DNA of 64,000 nt from Shinella curvata (GTDB lineage Bacteria > Pseudomonadota > Alphaproteobacteria > Rhizobiales > Rhizobiaceae), in the NCBI RefSeq assembly GCF_022899935.1, contig NZ_JALJCJ010000008.1, positions 62,001 through 126,000 on the forward strand. The letters run 5' to 3'. The notes below the pieces were generated by a model. It did no database searches, was not told the origin of the DNA, and worked only from the letters and a program-made list of their open reading frames with translations. Below are positions 24,123 through 33,229 of this stretch, in pieces; the stretch's first letter is position 1; each line of letters opens with the position of its first letter. Position numbers and translations under genes: made by a program.

Positions 24123-26912
24123 ATGAACCTTTACCTGGATTACCTGGCCGAAATCAAAAGCAGAGAAACGCAAGGGCTTGATCCGAAGCCGATCGACGAG
24201 GGTGCGTTGACCGCCGAGATCATCGCGCTGATTGAGGATACGGGTAGCGAGTATCGGGCGGATGCCCTGAAATTCTTCATCTACAATACGTTGCCGGGCA
24301 CAACGAGCGCGGCGGGCGCCAAGGCCGCATTCCTGAAGAAGATCATTCGCAGCGAAACGGTCGTCCCGGAGATCACCCCCCAACTTGCTCTCGAGCTGCT
24401 GTCACACATGAAGGGTGGGCCTTCGGTCGACGTGTTGCTCGACATCGCGCTTGGCGAGGATGCCGGGATCGCCGGAGAGGCCGGTGAAGTGCTGAAAACC
24501 CAAGTCTTCCTCTACGACGCCGACATGTTCCGGTTACGCGACGCCTTCAGGGCTGGCAACGCCGTCGCTAAGGGCGTTCTCGAAAGCTACGCCAAGGCCG
24601 AGTTCTTCACCAAGCTTCCGGATGTCGAGGACGAAATCAAGATCGTGACCTTCATCGCCGCGGAAGGCGACATCTCGACGGACCTTCTGTCTCCCGGCAA
24701 CCAGGCGCATTCGCGCTCTGACCGCCAGTTGCACGGCCAGTGCATGATCACGCCGGAAGCACAGGCGGAAATCGTCGCGCTCCAGAAGCAGCATCCCGAC
24801 AAGCGCGTGATGATGATCGCCGAGAAGGGCACGATGGGTGTGGGCTCCTCCCGCATGTCGGGCGTGAACAACGTTGCGCTATGGACTGGCAAGCAGGCCA
24901 GCCCCTACGTACCCTTCGTCAACTATGCACCCGTCGTCGCGGGTACCAACGGCATCTCGCCGATCTTCGCGACCACGGTCGATGTGACCGGCGGTATCGG
25001 TATCAACCTGAAAAACTGGGTCAAGAAGACCGGCGAAGACGGCAAGCCGGTCCTTAACAATGACGGCAATCCGGTGCTCGAGCAGAAGTTTTCGGTCGAG
25101 ACTGGTACGGTCCTGAAGATCGATGTGAAGAACAAGAAGCTGCGCGACGACAACGGCCAGGAATTGGTCGATGTGGCCGCGGCCTTCACGCCGCAGAAGA
25201 TGGAGTTCATGAAGGCTGGCAGTTCCTATGCCATTGTCTTCGGCAAGAAGCTCCAGACCTTCGCCGCTCAGACCCTCGGCGTCGAGCCGACGCCGGTCTT
25301 TGCGCCGAACAAGGAAATTGCGATCGAAGGTCAGGGCCTGACCGCTGTCGAGAAGATCTTCAACCGCAACGCCGTCGGCGTGACCCCGGGCAAGGTGCTG
25401 CATGCCGGCTCCGACGTCCGGGTGAAGGTCAACATCGTCGGTTCGCAGGACACGACCGGTCTGATGACCGCGCAGGAACTCGAGGCGATGGCCGCGACCG
25501 TCATTTCGCCGCTTGTCGACGGTGCCTATCAGTCGGGCTGCCACACGGCGTCCGTCTGGGATAAGAAGGCCCAGGCGAACATCCCCAAACTCATGTCCTT
25601 CATGAACAACTTCGGCGTGATCACCGCGCGCGACCCTAAGGGCGCCTATCACTCGATGACGGACGTGATCCACAAGGTCCTGAACGATATAACCGTGGAT
25701 GACTGGGCGATCATCATCGGCGGCGACAGCCATACCCGGATGTCGAAGGGCGTGGCCTTCGGCGCAGACTCCGGCACGGTAGCGCTTGCGCTGGCCACCG
25801 GTGAGGCGACGATGCCGATCCCGCAGTCGGTCAAGGTGACCTTCAAGGGTACGATGCAGCCTTACATGGACTTCCGTGACGTGGTGCATGCCACCCAGGC
25901 ACAGATGCTCAAGCAGCACGGCGACAACGTCTTCCAGGGCCGCATCATCGAAGTGCATATCGGCACGCTGCTCGCCGACCAGGCCTTCACCTTCACCGAC
26001 TGGACGGCCGAGATGAAGGCCAAGGCCTCGATCTGTATCTCGCAGGACGACACGCTGATCAGTTCGCTTGAGATCGCCAAGTCACGCATCCAGATCATGA
26101 TCGACAAGGGCATGGACAATGCCGCCGAGACGCTCAAGGGCCTCATCGCCAAAGCGGATCAGCGCATTGCCGAGATACGCTCGGGTGAAAAGCCGGCGCT
26201 CGCCCCGGATGAAAACGCGAAGTATTTTGCCGAAGTCGTCGTTGATCTTGACGTGATCGATGAACCAATGATCGCCGACCCGGATGTCAACAATGCAGAT
26301 GTGTCCCGGCGCTATACGCACGATACGATCCGTCCGGTTTCGTATTACGGCGGCGCCAAGAAGGTCGATCTTGGCTTCGTCGGTTCATGCATGGTGCATA
26401 AGGGCGACATGAAGATCGTTGCCCAGATGCTGAAGAACATCGAAAAAGCCGAAGGGAAGGTCGAGTTCAGGGCGCCGCTGGTCGTCGCTGCTCCGACTTA
26501 TAATATTATCGATGAGTTGAAGGCCGAGGGGGATTGGGAGATCCTGCAGAAGTATTCGGGCTTCGAGTTCGATGACCTGAAGCCCAAGACAAGCAACCGC
26601 ACCGAGTACGAGAACATTCTCTATCTCGAGCGTCCCGGCTGCAATCTGTGCATGGGCAACCAGGAGAAGGCCGAAAAGGGCGATACCGTCCTGGCGACGT
26701 CCACGCGCCTATTCCAGGGGCGCGTTGTGGAGGACACTGCCGAAAAGAAGGGTGAATCGCTTCTGGCCTCGACGCCGGTCGTGGTCCTGTCGGCAATCCT
26801 CGGTCGGACCCCCAGTCTCGACGAATATCGCACTGCGGTCGTCGGGATAGATCTGACGAAGTTTGCGCCGCCGAAGGCGACGCGAATCGATTCGTTGTCA
26901 GTCCACTATTAG
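24123..26912 (+). CDS. acnB: Aconitate hydratase B
   Basis: 929 residues. It starts at MNLYLDYLAEIKSRETQGL, typical of the longer alphaproteobacterial AcnB; GGGA precedes the ATG at good spacing, and an in-frame ATG is at 24117. An N-terminal HEAT-like domain (first ~160 residues) and a swivel domain precede the catalytic core. The 4Fe-4S ligands are the Cys of GFVGSCMVHKGDM and the pair in RPGCNLCMGNQEKA. IIGGDSHTRMSKGVAFGADS and the LSPGNQAHSRSDRQLHGQC-like block carry active-site residues. It interconverts citrate and isocitrate and can also process 2-methyl-cis-aconitate. It is a lone gene here between accessory segments. Apo-AcnB binds mRNA in other bacteria under iron limitation, notable beside an iron locus. 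Confidence 0.95.
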   Translation: MNLYLDYLAEIKSRETQGLDPKPIDEGALTAEIIALIEDTGSEYRADALKFFIYNTLPGTTSAAGAKAAFLKKIIRSETVVPEITPQLALELLSHMKGGPSVDVLLDIALGEDAGIAGEAGEVLKTQVFLYDADMFRLRDAFRAGNAVAKGVLESYAKAEFFTKLPDVEDEIKIVTFIAAEGDISTDLLSPGNQAHSRSDRQLHGQCMITPEAQAEIVALQKQHPDKRVMMIAEKGTMGVGSSRMSGVNNVALWTGKQASPYVPFVNYAPVVAGTNGISPIFATTVDVTGGIGINLKNWVKKTGEDGKPVLNNDGNPVLEQKFSVETGTVLKIDVKNKKLRDDNGQELVDVAAAFTPQKMEFMKAGSSYAIVFGKKLQTFAAQTLGVEPTPVFAPNKEIAIEGQGLTAVEKIFNRNAVGVTPGKVLHAGSDVRVKVNIVGSQDTTGLMTAQELEAMAATVISPLVDGAYQSGCHTASVWDKKAQANIPKLMSFMNNFGVITARDPKGAYHSMTDVIHKVLNDITVDDWAIIIGGDSHTRMSKGVAFGADSGTVALALATGEATMPIPQSVKVTFKGTMQPYMDFRDVVHATQAQMLKQHGDNVFQGRIIEVHIGTLLADQAFTFTDWTAEMKAKASICISQDDTLISSLEIAKSRIQIMIDKGMDNAAETLKGLIAKADQRIAEIRSGEKPALAPDENAKYFAEVVVDLDVIDEPMIADPDVNNADVSRRYTHDTIRPVSYYGGAKKVDLGFVGSCMVHKGDMKIVAQMLKNIEKAEGKVEFRAPLVVAAPTYNIIDELKAEGDWEILQKYSGFEFDDLKPKTSNRTEYENILYLERPGCNLCMGNQEKAEKGDTVLATSTRLFQGRVVEDTAEKKGESLLASTPVVVLSAILGRTPSLDEYRTAVVGIDLTKFAPPKATRIDSLSVHY

Positions 26913-27210
26913 GGCAATTGAGCACGCAGTTCACGCCGAGCGGGGCGATGGTGGTTTCCTTGGGATTACAAGGAATTGACCCGCTTGGTGTGCCTGCTGT
27001 CCATCAACATGGAGCCGGACCTTATTGCGCTGAAGCGCATCACCTTCAGCGAAGCTGTCGTGTTCGAGAAGAAAGGTCCAAATCCACCGCAGCCCGACCC
27101 CGGTTGACGTACGAACGCCGGTCGTAGACATCCCCGCCACCAATATTCGCAAGGCCGAAGGCCGTGGAAATGGCCCACGCCCGTCGGCTCGAATGGCGAT
27201 GTTTTCTGAT
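26913..27210. other. Gap after acnB with an unexplained coding-like relic
   Basis: On the plus strand from about 26940 to 27104 a start-less frame reads WWFPWDYKELTRLVCLLSIN then MEPDLIALKRITFSEAVVF and ends at TGA. It looks protein-like but I do not recognise it; it may be a fragment of a lost gene. No terminator for acnB was identified. Confidence 0.35.
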
Positions 27211-27492
27211 TTACATCTTCCCGATCAGAACGAGCCGGCCGGGTTCGATAACGTGAATGGCGTGCTCGACACCGGCGCCGACGACAAGGTGATCACCGGG
27301 CAGGCAGGTTCGTGTCGTGCCGTTCATGATCAGTTCGAACCGTCCGGAGACGACGATGGCGAACTCTTCCGCCTCTCCGGCATGGGCGGGGATATCCGCC
27401 GCGACATCGGCGTCGATGACGAGCATGTCACCTAGTTTTCCGGTAATGCGACCGCGGAAGCCCGGCGCATCGATGATGCTTTCGTCGCTCAC
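27211..27492 (-). CDS. Small cupin-domain protein
   Basis: 93 residues forming a single cupin barrel. Motif 1 is degenerate (PAHAGEAEEFAIVVSGRFEL) and motif 2 is PGDHLVVGAGVEHAIHV. One or two His and one Glu could bind a metal. Its ATG overlaps the stop of the methyltransferase gene, so it is the last gene of the TonB receptor-permease-methyltransferase-cupin operon. In that setting a role in handling imported siderophore or iron is possible but unproven. Confidence 0.85.
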   Translation of the reverse strand: MSDESIIDAPGFRGRITGKLGDMLVIDADVAADIPAHAGEAEEFAIVVSGRFELIMNGTTRTCLPGDHLVVGAGVEHAIHVIEPGRLVLIGKM

Positions 27493-28121
27493 AGTGTCTT
27501 CTCCTTGCGGGCGACAAAGAGATAGCCGGCATTGGCAACCTCACGTGTTTCGATCGGCGTCAGGCCGGCTTCCCCTGCCCATCGGGCGAGTGTTTCCGGC
27601 GTGTCGAACCGCATGTTGTCGGCCATGTTGCGGGAAAACCTCTCGATCTGTGGGCGAAAGGCCGGTGGGGATGTGATCAGGGCCAGCCGGCCTTCGGGTT
27701 TCAGCGCCCGCGCCATCTCCTTGAGGCTCTCGGCAGGCTGCGGAAAGAAGAAGAAGGCATTGAGGCAATAGGCCTTGTCCACCATGCCGTCTGCGACGGG
27801 TAGGGTTGCGGCGTCCGCCTGATGGAGTTCCAGTCGACCCTTTGCAATGGGAAGGGCATTCAGTTTGGCGGAATTGGCAATCATGTCCGCGCTGTGATCG
27901 ATGGCGATGGCACGACAGCCGCTTTTGAGAAGCCGGCGCAGGAAGACGCCGCCGCCACATCCGACCTCCAGAACGAGATCGTCCTTTTCCGGTGGCAGAT
28001 GGTTCAGTGCCAGATCGAACCCGGGCTTATGGCCGATGGGAAAACGATAGAGCAGGTAGCCGAGGAGGCCGCCCGGTCGTCGCGCGATGCGATCGACCAT
28101 GGTGGACGAGAGAGAGAGCAT
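27489..28121 (-). CDS. Class I SAM-dependent methyltransferase
   Basis: 210 residues. Motif I is LVLEVGCGGGVFLRRLLKSG, the acidic end of strand 2 is AIDHSADMI, motif II region QADAATLPVADGMVDKAYCL, and the post-motif AFFFFPQPAESLKEMARAL is typical of the Methyltransf_11 group. It has no membrane segment. It lies 13 bases after the RhtX-like permease gene with GAGG before the ATG, and overlaps the cupin gene. Its presence in a siderophore-uptake operon suggests modification of an imported ligand or a chelator; the acceptor is unknown. Confidence 0.9.
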   Translation of the reverse strand: MLSLSSTMVDRIARRPGGLLGYLLYRFPIGHKPGFDLALNHLPPEKDDLVLEVGCGGGVFLRRLLKSGCRAIAIDHSADMIANSAKLNALPIAKGRLELHQADAATLPVADGMVDKAYCLNAFFFFPQPAESLKEMARALKPEGRLALITSPPAFRPQIERFSRNMADNMRFDTPETLARWAGEAGLTPIETREVANAGYLFVARKEKTL

Positions 28122-28134
28122 GGAGGAGCCTCGT

Positions 28135-29403
28135 TTATCGGGTCACGAGAAGGGCGCGGGCGGCGCGCGAGACGAAGAGGAGAGCGAGGACGAGCGTGGC
28201 CGCCGCACCGGCGAAGGTGACGGCATAGCCGGTGCGGCCGGCAAACCAGACGACCAGGCCGGCAATTGCCATCTCGCCGAACACGTTGGCGCTCTGGAGG
28301 ACGGTTACGTCGGTACCCGCCTGCTCGCCCGCGCCACCGAAGGCCATGATGATTGTCGCCGCCGCGACGGCGATGAATCCGCTGGCCACCGAAAGTACAC
28401 TGATCGCTGCAAGGACGATCGGCCAGCTCGCAGGCAGGACGCCGCCGGCGATCAGTGCCCATAACGCGAACGAAACGGCAGCGAGTGCCATGCCCACGCC
28501 CATAGCGATCCAGCGATTGCGCGCCGTCAGGACACTACCAAGCGGGCATCCGAGCGCGAGCATGACAAGGCCGCTTACGGTTGCGATGAGGCCGGTCTGC
28601 TGATTGGACCAGCCGAGATCCACGAGAAAGATCTTGCTGACGCTCAGGCCGCCGGCATGTGCGCCACCATAGATGAAAGCGAGAATCAGCAGCAGGAACA
28701 CGCCCGGGCGGCGGAATGTGTTGGCAAGCCGCGCCTTTTGGCTCTGCTGAGCCTTCTCAGGGCGCGAGGGCTCACGCCAGGAAAGCGTGAGGCCGATTGT
28801 CAGCAGCGGAACGAGGGCGAGCAGCAGGAAGATACCCTGCTGGCCGAGAGTATCGGCGACCATAAGCACGCCGCCGCCGCCAATCATGAAGCCGGCCATC
28901 ATGCCGCCGACCTGCAAGGCATTTGCGTAGGCGAGCCCGCGCCCGGCAAGCTGCTCGGCCGCGAGGCCGTCCGTCGCCGTGTCCTGCGTGGCGCTAGCAA
29001 TCGTGCCGATGACGAGTGCGGCAACCGCGATCCAGAGGCCGGTGCCTTCGAGCGAGACGAAAGCAAGCAGGATGAGGCAGGCGGTGAGGATGGTCTGCAT
29101 CGGCACGATCCAACTCTTGCGCCGGCCAAGACCGGGCTTCCAGCGGTTGTCGACCATCGGCGCCCACAGGAATTTGATGATCCAGGGCAGTCCGGCGAGC
29201 GGCACCAGAGCGATGATGTCCATGGAGACGCCGCTCTGGCGCATCATGACCGGCACGGCTTCCATGGACAGGCCCATCGGAAGCCCTTGCGTGAAGTACA
29301 GGGCTCCGATCAGCAGGAAGAAGCGAAGATCTCCGGCTTTGGCGGATGCCGTTGAGGCGCTGTCGGGGAGGGCGAGGGAGATGGCCTGATTGTTTCCGCG
29401 CAT
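28135..29403 (-). CDS. MFS permease of the RhtX/FptX siderophore-uptake type
   Basis: About 422 residues with twelve hydrophobic segments. The N-terminal FLLIGALYFTQGLPMGLSME and the SATQDTATDGLAAEQLAGRG segment are shared by AmpG-like and RhtX/FptX permeases, which carry ferric siderophores across the inner membrane as single proteins (rhizobactin 1021 in Sinorhizobium, pyochelin in Pseudomonas). Start: ATG at 29403 overlapping the receptor stop (TAATG), proving translational coupling with the TonB receptor. That pairing is the strongest reason to prefer siderophore import over muropeptide import. Confidence 0.85.
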   Translation of the reverse strand: MRGNNQAISLALPDSASTASAKAGDLRFFLLIGALYFTQGLPMGLSMEAVPVMMRQSGVSMDIIALVPLAGLPWIIKFLWAPMVDNRWKPGLGRRKSWIVPMQTILTACLILLAFVSLEGTGLWIAVAALVIGTIASATQDTATDGLAAEQLAGRGLAYANALQVGGMMAGFMIGGGGVLMVADTLGQQGIFLLLALVPLLTIGLTLSWREPSRPEKAQQSQKARLANTFRRPGVFLLLILAFIYGGAHAGGLSVSKIFLVDLGWSNQQTGLIATVSGLVMLALGCPLGSVLTARNRWIAMGVGMALAAVSFALWALIAGGVLPASWPIVLAAISVLSVASGFIAVAAATIIMAFGGAGEQAGTDVTVLQSANVFGEMAIAGLVVWFAGRTGYAVTFAGAAATLVLALLFVSRAARALLVTR

Positions 29404-31523
29404 TACCACACCTTTGCGAGCGTGAAGCCGATCGTGCGGCCGGCGGCGGCGACGCCCATATCCGTGCCGCTATAGTTGAAGTAGTTCTTCAGGTAGCGTT
29501 CGTCGGTCAGGTTCTTGGCCCATAGCGTGCCGCTCCAGCCGTTCTTCTCTATGCCGACATGCGCGTCCAACAGGTGGGTCGGGTCCTGCCGGTACTTGTT
29601 GTCGGACGTGAAAGCGTAGGAGCTGCGGAATGTGTAATCGATGCCGGCCTTAAGCGTTGTTCCCATGTCGAGCTCGCGGGTGATGTTCACCCCAGTGCTG
29701 AAACTATGGCGGGGTGCGAAAGGCAGGTCGTTGCCGGTATAGACGGCTCCCATAACCGTATCGACGAAGTCGTCGTACCGGCCATGCGTATAGCCGTAGG
29801 CGGCGCGCAGGCCGATTTCCTCTGTCAGCTGCGCCGTTGCCTCTATTTCGAACCCCTTCGACGTCGCGGCGGCGGCGTTACGGTAAACGCGCGTGAACGG
29901 CGTGGTATAGATGACCGCCTGCTGATCTCTCCAATCGATGTAGAACAGCGAGGTCGAGAGCGTGAAACGACCATCGTCCGACGTCGTCTTTGCTCCCAGT
30001 TCGTAAGAGGTGGTGATTTCCGGATCATAACGGTTGGCCGAACCATCTGCCTCGATATAGGGGCTGATGCCGCCCGACTTGTAGCCGCGGCTGATCTTGC
30101 CGTAGACGAGATTGCCTTCCGACACATGATAGGTGAGGGCTGCTTCCGGCGAGAAGTTGGAGAAGGAAACATCCCCTTCCGCCCGGCCGGGCGTGCCGAA
30201 CATGAAGCTGCCGCTTGGCGAGGAGATTTCGCTCGTCGTGGACTTGCGGTCATAGGTGTAGCGACCGCCGGCCGAAAGCTCCCATTCGGGCGTTACGAAG
30301 TAGCTTGCCTCGCCGAAGACGGAGAAGGTATCGGCCGACTGCTCGAAGACGTCGCGGCTCCACAGGCTCTGCGGGAAGGAGACGAGGTCGAAGAACTGCG
30401 TACCCTCGAAGCGCTCGTGCATGTAGAAGAGGCCGCCGCTCCAGCGGAAAACGTCGTCGTCGAACGAAGACAGGCGCAGTTCCTGGCTGAACTGGCGTTG
30501 CCTCTCCTCCTGTCCCTGGCCGATAAAGGGCGTGGCTGTGAAGTCGCCATCAAGGTAGCTGCTCATGTCATGTCCGCGGAAAGCGGTGATGGAGGTCAGT
30601 CTTACCGTTTCGAAATCGTGATCGATCCGCGCGGAGAGGCCGGCGCTGTCCACCTTGTTGTCCGGCTCGAAATCGTGAGTTGCCTTATGGTCGAAGGCGA
30701 GTGGCAGCGGAGCATACCAGAGTCCACCATCACCATGGTCACGCGTGACGTCGCCAATGATCTTGACCCGTGTCCCGTCGCCCACCTCGCCGGTGGCCAC
30801 GATGCGACCAGACAGAAGATCGCTGTCGCTCACATCCTCGCCGTTGACGAGGTTTTCGATATAGCCGCGGTTGCCGCTCCACGCGGTAGAGGCGCGCACG
30901 GCCCAGTCGGTCCCCTCGATCGGCGTCTCAAAGGCCGCCTTGAACCGGCTGTCGAGATTTGTGCCGATGGTTGCCGAAAATTCGCCGCCTGTGGTTTCGC
31001 CAGGTTCGCGGGAAATGAGGTTGACCGCGCCGCCGATCGTATTCTTGCCATAGAGCGTCGCCTGCGAGCCGCGGACGATTTCGACCCGTTCCAGGTCTTC
31101 GAGGACGAGCGGGTAGCCGATGGGACGGGCGAGATAGATGTCGTCGAGGAACATGCCGACAGCTGGCTGGCGGTCCACGCCGCCGGAAATGCCGAGCGAC
31201 GTGACACCGCGAATGCTGACCGGGCCGCCCTGGCCGTTGAAGAGCACGTTCGGCGCTCTGAAGGCGGCGTCCTCCATCGTGTCCGTCCGGCCCTTGCGCA
31301 GGTCTTCGGCGGGAATGGCCGTAACAGCCACTGGTGCATTCTGGATCTTTTCTTCGCGTCGGCGGGCCGTCACGACGATCTGTTCCAGCACCGTCGCTTC
31401 ATTGGCGGTGTCTGCAGCCTGTTCCTGCTCTTGTGCCGCGAGCCCGGCGGCATCGAACAGCACGAATCCGGCGGTGGCGAGAAGAGTGGCGGTGCACAAG
31501 GCGGTGTGGCGGTTTTTATTCAT
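29403..31523 (-). CDS. TonB-dependent outer-membrane siderophore receptor
   Basis: 706 residues. Signal peptide MNKNRHTALCTATLLATAGF with cleavage after GLAA. The TonB box lies in TVLEQIVVTARRR. The plug domain follows (FNGQGGPVSIRGVTSLGIS, VFLDDIY-type FLDDIYLARP, VEIVRGSQATLYGKNTIGGA). The ~22-strand barrel ends in RTIGFTLAKVW with the terminal aromatic required for outer-membrane assembly. It imports a ferric chelate using TonB energy. It is the first gene of the receptor-RhtX-methyltransferase-cupin operon, preceded by a 21-bp-spaced direct repeat and an AraC gene, the usual layout of PchR/AlcR-type siderophore sensors. Confidence 0.93.
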   Translation of the reverse strand: MNKNRHTALCTATLLATAGFVLFDAAGLAAQEQEQAADTANEATVLEQIVVTARRREEKIQNAPVAVTAIPAEDLRKGRTDTMEDAAFRAPNVLFNGQGGPVSIRGVTSLGISGGVDRQPAVGMFLDDIYLARPIGYPLVLEDLERVEIVRGSQATLYGKNTIGGAVNLISREPGETTGGEFSATIGTNLDSRFKAAFETPIEGTDWAVRASTAWSGNRGYIENLVNGEDVSDSDLLSGRIVATGEVGDGTRVKIIGDVTRDHGDGGLWYAPLPLAFDHKATHDFEPDNKVDSAGLSARIDHDFETVRLTSITAFRGHDMSSYLDGDFTATPFIGQGQEERQRQFSQELRLSSFDDDVFRWSGGLFYMHERFEGTQFFDLVSFPQSLWSRDVFEQSADTFSVFGEASYFVTPEWELSAGGRYTYDRKSTTSEISSPSGSFMFGTPGRAEGDVSFSNFSPEAALTYHVSEGNLVYGKISRGYKSGGISPYIEADGSANRYDPEITTSYELGAKTTSDDGRFTLSTSLFYIDWRDQQAVIYTTPFTRVYRNAAAATSKGFEIEATAQLTEEIGLRAAYGYTHGRYDDFVDTVMGAVYTGNDLPFAPRHSFSTGVNITRELDMGTTLKAGIDYTFRSSYAFTSDNKYRQDPTHLLDAHVGIEKNGWSGTLWAKNLTDERYLKNYFNYSGTDMGVAAAGRTIGFTLAKVW

Positions 31524-31585
31524 GACGAAATCCCTCAGCTTTGTTTGGGTCTTCGCATGCGCTCCGCCACGAGCACAATCGGAGC

Positions 31586-31617
31586 GGTGTTCGGGATTGC
31601 GGCAAAGGTGTTCGGGA
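31586..31617 (-). promoter_or_regulatory. Direct repeat with 21-bp period upstream of receptor 1
   Basis: GGTGTTCGGGA occurs at 31586-31596 and again at 31607-31617 (plus-strand sense), 11 of 11 identical and exactly two helical turns apart, 63-94 bases upstream of the receptor start. This is the geometry of AraC-family operators, and an AraC gene lies directly upstream. Confidence 0.65.
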
Positions 31618-31736
31618 ACCGGACTTCCTGCCAGGCCCTGGAGCCGATCGGTAAAAAGCGCCAAGCGGCTTTTTGCGTGGAGTTTGTGAAAACAGAGAGA
31701 TAGCGGGCTCCGAAGCTTGATGAAAAGCAACTCGCT

Positions 31737-32564
31737 CTAGCGCGCCTTGCCGGCGATCATCGTAGGCGCAACGCCAAAACGGCGGCGAAATTCGGTGGCA
31801 AAATGCTGCGGCTGATAGCCGACTTGCCGCGCGACATGGGCGATCGATGTCTCACCGCCCTCCAGCAGCAGGCGCGCCGTATCGAGCCTGCTTGTCTTGA
31901 CGAAACCGTAAACGGTGGCGCCGAACAGGGACTGAAAGCCTGCGCCGAGCTTCTTTGCGTTGGTGCCCACCCGGCGGGCAAGTTCTGGCACGCTGGGTGG
32001 ATGCACAAGTTCTGCCAACAGGATGCTACGCGCTTCATGCAGACGGGCGACATCGCGCGCTGACCAGCCAGCAGGCGTCTCGTCATGATCAGGCGCGGTC
32101 GCGTTATCGAGGATATGCGCCACCATCTCCATCGCCTTGCCGGTCATGTAGAGGCGTCGTGCAGTACCCTGTAGCGGGCAGCCGAGCATCTGCCATGCGA
32201 TCGTCCGGGCGGCGTCCGGCAGGGCGAACCGGGGATCGGGCGTCTTGCGTGCGATGAGGGACAAGGTGTCGCCGCCAACCAGCGGTTCCGCCATGTCGGC
32301 CTCGATCTGCACGAATACCGCCGCGACGCTGCCGTCGCGCAGCACGACATGACGCGTATGAACGGGCTCACTGGCGGAAAAGATCGTGCCCCCTCCACTC
32401 TGCCAGAGATGCTCGCCGAGCCCGGTCTGCTCCACCGCTAGGCTGCCTTTGAGCAGTGTGCCGATCCAGTGGCCGGGCGGAGTTACGCTCTCCCAGACCA
32501 TGTTGCGTTGGACGGCTGCAGTCTCCAGAAAAATGTTGAGGCCGCAGGCGCGGATGATTTCCAC
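31737..32564 (-). CDS. AraC-family regulator, siderophore-sensing (PchR-like) type
   Basis: 275 residues. The C-terminal DNA-binding domain has SVPELARRVGTNAKKLGAGF and TSIAHVARQVGYQPQHFATE as its two helix-turn-helix units; the insertion of 'GTNAKKL' in place of 'N-S-x-R-x-L' is typical of the PchR/YbtA/AlcR group that bind ferric siderophores. It lies directly upstream of the receptor gene and probably activates that operon. A TGA-N9-TCA box is in its own promoter, suggesting repression by RirA when iron is plentiful. Confidence 0.9.
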   Translation of the reverse strand: MEIIRACGLNIFLETAAVQRNMVWESVTPPGHWIGTLLKGSLAVEQTGLGEHLWQSGGGTIFSASEPVHTRHVVLRDGSVAAVFVQIEADMAEPLVGGDTLSLIARKTPDPRFALPDAARTIAWQMLGCPLQGTARRLYMTGKAMEMVAHILDNATAPDHDETPAGWSARDVARLHEARSILLAELVHPPSVPELARRVGTNAKKLGAGFQSLFGATVYGFVKTSRLDTARLLLEGGETSIAHVARQVGYQPQHFATEFRRRFGVAPTMIAGKAR

Positions 32565-32649
32565 GATGTACTCCGAAGGAGGGTTTACGCATCCTGAGGC
32601 CTGTCGTTTACCCGGAGACGCGCTTCGTCGTCGGAACGATCACAATATA

Positions 32650-32664
32650 TGAGTATAATAGTCA
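32650..32664. promoter_or_regulatory. Iron-responsive operator, TGA-N9-TCA
   Basis: TGAGTATAATAGTCA in an AT-rich stretch 86 bases upstream of the AraC start matches the rhizobial IRO consensus TGA-N9-TCA bound by RirA. It shares TGA-x-TA-x-AA-x-AGTCAA with the second box at 40909. The regulator gene is not in the window. Confidence 0.6.
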
Positions 32665-32756
32665 AGTTATTTATCGAAAACCCGCTTGCGTGCCACTGAA
32701 ACCTTTGGTCGGGCACGCGCCCAGCATTTGGAAAGCATGCCGGTTGTGCCCGTCAG

Positions 32757-33177
32757 GTGACCGACGATCGCCAGATCTATTTCGGCGACTATGCCGGTGA
32801 CGGCGCCATTCGCCCTGATGGGAAAACGATTGCCCGTACAGCCCATACTGTCGATGAGACAGCCAGCTTGTTCACCATCGACAATCAGTTGCAATATGAC
32901 GCGTCGGCCGGCATCGTCGAAAACAAGTTGCTTGTCGGTCTCGACTACAATCGCTGGAATCTCGATGGGGTCAATCAGGCCGGCGCCGGCTATCTCTTCG
33001 ACAATGGCCTTCCCCCTACGCCAGCCGCCTTGCCGGTTTCAGCGCGGGCGCGGGTGCCCGTTACATAGGGTCCCTCCTAGGTGACGAGGACAGCACCGTT
33101 AGCGTGCCGCACGGGCGAAGGCTCCTATTACGGAAGGCGCCGCAATATCACCGGAAGTGTGCGCATCAAACTCTGAG
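32757..33177 (+). pseudogene. Degraded TonB-dependent siderophore receptor (FhuA-like)
   Basis: Two receptor pieces survive. At about 32757-33015 the frame reads TDDRQIYFGDYAGDGAIRPD, then DETASLFTIDNQLQYDAS and LLVGLDYNRWNLDGVNQAGA, a barrel segment of FhuA-type hydroxamate/ferrichrome receptors. At about 33107-33177 another frame gives ACRTGEGSYYGRRRNITGSV ending RIKL-stop, the receptor C-terminus. The signal peptide, plug and most strands are absent, so a large internal deletion has killed it. It points to a third uptake system once carried here. Confidence 0.75.
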
Positions 33178-33229
33178 GTTGTTCTAGCCCCGGGACTGCC
33201 CATTGCCGTTCCGCGATAGACTGACACTT

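Noticed and set aside
29559-31703. A 714-codon plus-strand frame
   Set aside because: Antisense to TonB receptor 1, whose signal peptide, TonB box and barrel end are all recognisable.
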